Assembly (NCBI GenBank): GCA_016205055.1
Contig: JACQJK010000124.1
Location: forward strand, 1 to 13,209
Direction of reading: 5' to 3'
DNA: 13,209 bases
Source of the DNA: Candidatus Doudnabacteria bacterium
GTDB lineage: Bacteria; Patescibacteriota; Doudnabacteria; UBA920; 2-01-FULL-50-11
Positions 13,185 to 13,209 of this stretch are shown one piece after another. Under the pieces are notes generated by a model that saw nothing but the letters and a program-made list of their open reading frames with translations, had not been told where the DNA came from and ran no database searches. The translations under genes were made by a program, and so were the position numbers. Position 1 is the stretch's first letter, and every line of letters begins with the position of its first letter.

Positions 13185-13204
13185 CCCCGCGGCAAGCCGC
13201 GGGG
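13185..13204. repeat. Perfect 9-bp hairpin at the right edge
   Basis: CCCCGCGGC (13185-13193) pairs with GCCGCGGGG (13196-13204) around a 2-base loop, preceded by an AT-rich run. It is very stable but lacks a T-tract within the window, so I call it a repeat rather than a terminator. Confidence 0.65.
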
Positions 13205-13209
13205 TATGC

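Overview
The window looks like chromosomal DNA of a bacterium with short intergenic gaps. A Patescibacteria/CPR (Parcubacteria-like) origin is my best guess, as an inference only. The reasons are many ATGA start/stop overlaps, many small unknown proteins, a DUF2723 plus GT39-type membrane glycosyltransferase set, and many short GC-rich palindromic repeats, including copies inside genes. There is no rRNA, tRNA, CRISPR array, transposase or phage gene in view.

Layout: (1) 1-600 holds a composite palindromic repeat, then a self-contained plus-strand gene of unknown function (178-582) with its own ribosome binding site, a possible -10 box and a hairpin/T-tract terminator. (2) 598-11886 is a long minus-strand gene block. 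In transcription order (right to left) it reads: M24 Xaa-Pro-type peptidase, two small unknown proteins, M16 zinc peptidase, two tandem paralogous GT39/ArnT-like membrane glycosyltransferases, a Dpm1-like GT2 polyprenyl-phosphate sugar synthase, a DUF2723 membrane glycosyltransferase-like protein, endonuclease IV, an inositol-monophosphatase-family enzyme, and a small unknown protein. From the M16 gene onward nearly every junction overlaps or abuts, which indicates one translationally coupled operon. (3) 11955-12953 is a divergent plus-strand EamA/DMT transporter. (4) 12954-13209 has no gene and is full of palindromes.

How the genes may work together: the GT2 enzyme would make a lipid-linked sugar (polyprenyl-phosphate mannose or glucose) at the cytoplasmic face. 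The two GT39-type proteins and the DUF2723 protein would use that donor outside the membrane to glycosylate surface proteins or glycans. The M16 and M24 peptidases, Nfo (DNA repair) and IMPase share the operon, but a role in the glycan pathway is not shown.

The most unusual signal is a set of short palindromic repeats that have entered genes without breaking them. About 260 bp of back-to-back palindromes sit in frame in the DUF2723 gene. A 36-bp element sits in the M24 gene and a 30-bp element at the start of the GT2 gene. A palindrome-bearing insertion in front of nfo is flanked by a 24-bp duplication of the nfo start, and it leaves a 43-codon ORF that appears to preserve stop/start coupling.
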